The position numbers and the translations under genes are program-made. DNA of 64,000 nt from assembly GCF_964340395.1 (NCBI RefSeq), contig NC_135564.1, positions 3,573,861-3,637,860 of the forward strand, given 5' to 3'. Below the pieces are notes generated by a model. That model was not told where the DNA came from and did no database searches. It saw nothing but the letters and a program-made list of their open reading frames with translations. The DNA is from Glandiceps talaboti. Lineage: Eukaryota; Hemichordata; Enteropneusta; Spengelidae. Shown one piece after another: positions 62,979-64,000 of the stretch (position 1 is its first letter; each line of letters starts with the position of its first letter).

Positions 62979-64000
62979 CTGTAAAAAGAAAAGAAAGAAT
63001 GGTTGTCATTTTGTGAATACAAATGTCTCAAATTACTTAATAATATGTTTGTAGACCTAACTGGCCCTATACTTTTTCATTCTGGAGCAATCAAAAAAAT
63101 ACATATACCCTCTACGGCAGAATTAGAAAAAATCAGATGGCAACCCCACGTACGATCTATGAGTGTGCGCGTGTATCTGAGCGTTTATTACTGGGCTGAA
63201 ATTCTGGAAATTTAATGAAACACATGGTACAAAGTCTAGCATGCTACTTGGAATGTCCATGGAATACTAACTTGGAATGTCCATGGAATACTACTTGGAA
63301 TGTCCATGGAATACTACTTGCCAATATCAAAAAGCATTACATTGTTTTCTTTCTGTACACTGAGTTGGGCTTATGTATGAATGATGACGTCATGATTCAC
63401 GGTAAGCCCATAGATCCATTATATGAAAAAGCAGTAGCAACAACAGTCTGTTTGAACTCGCGATAAGCCTTATGTCACGATTAAAAAATAAATCACAGAC
63501 CATTATATTCCGTAGTGGTCTAAGGTGACCGATTGAGTTCTCCAGTTGCTATAACTGAGCCTTAGGATTTCTCTATAGCTATGGTAGAATGAAATTACAC
63601 CAGCCAGTGAGAATGTCAGTTATGAACATGGTTTATGATTTATTTGTTGAACATGCTTTTTTCACGTATCTCAAGTAAATTGTATTACAGACAAAATGAC
63701 TATTACAGTAGGTTGATGTCGTCATTAAACTACATTTGTAACACATCAAATTACTATCAACACTATGTTAACAAAGATTTGCTGGACGACTAGTTCAATT
63801 TTGTTCGAATGGCAAGGGCAAAGATGATAAGAAAATTATAGCAATGCATTGTCATTGGACACCAGCAGTATATAACAAATATGTATAAGGTACGACCAAA
63901 GGCCAAGTTAAATTGTTTCCCATATATCTCGTCTTCGCCGCTGTACCAGCTTGGTGAAAACTCAACGAACGAAAAGTTAACAAGTCTGGCCCTGACTGCA
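62979..64000. other. Upstream intron of the VWA7-like gene
   Basis: The first exon in view needs one base from an exon further upstream, so this stretch is intron unless an exon was missed. A weak SINE-like fragment lies near 63513-63573. A 22-base unit containing ATGTCCATGGAATACTA is repeated three times near 63249-63315. I found no exon that fits the signal-peptide part of VWA7. Confidence 0.5.
63246..63315 (+). repeat. Short tandem repeat, unit TTGGAATGTCCATGGAATAC
   Basis: About three units (CTTGGAATGTCCATGGAATACTA with small length changes) in tandem in the upstream intron of the VWA7-like gene. Confidence 0.85.

Overview
The window is eukaryotic nuclear DNA from an animal. Every gene is split by GT-AG introns, the base composition is AT-rich, and introns and spacers are full of long microsatellites (ATGT, CAGA, TA, GTT, GAT) and small foldback transposons. 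The gene content (an ABCA3-like lipid transporter, a VWA7-like protein, a tandem set of small four-helix membrane proteins) fits a marine invertebrate, perhaps a deuterostome. I cannot name the species.

Layout. (1) About 762-24275, plus strand: 32 coding exons of an ABCA-subfamily ABC transporter. They run from the end of the first extracellular domain to the stop codon and give 1633 residues; the 5' exons lie outside the window. (2) 24276-28168: spacer with a TTAA-flanked foldback element and microsatellites. (3) 28169-51056, minus strand: three tandem genes (called A, B and C, in the order 51 kb, 41 kb, 32 kb) for short four-helix membrane proteins. They have near-identical exon lengths and the same intron phases, so they are paralogues; A and B have complete models, while the 3' end of C is uncertain. 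(4) 51057-53010: spacer with a compound microsatellite. (5) 53011-62978, minus strand: 15 coding exons of a VWA7-like protein: Het-C-like region, VWA domain with a MIDAS motif, beta-rich ectodomain, C-terminal membrane helix and short tail. Its 5' end lies beyond the window.

I built exon models by hand from splice sites, phase continuity and family motifs; every junction listed keeps the reading frame. Most of the many ORFs over microsatellites are not genes. The transposon layer holds at least four foldback/MITE families, two LINE fragments and short tRNA-like (SINE-like) fragments.

The genes do not form one pathway. ABCA would move lipid across a membrane, A to C are probably membrane proteins of endosomes or the cell surface, and VWA7-like would be a secreted or membrane-anchored adhesion-type protein. 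The most interesting signals are the unrecognised four-helix family, a duplicated splice donor in the VWA7-like gene, unusual residues in the ABCA nucleotide-binding domains, and the foldback families.
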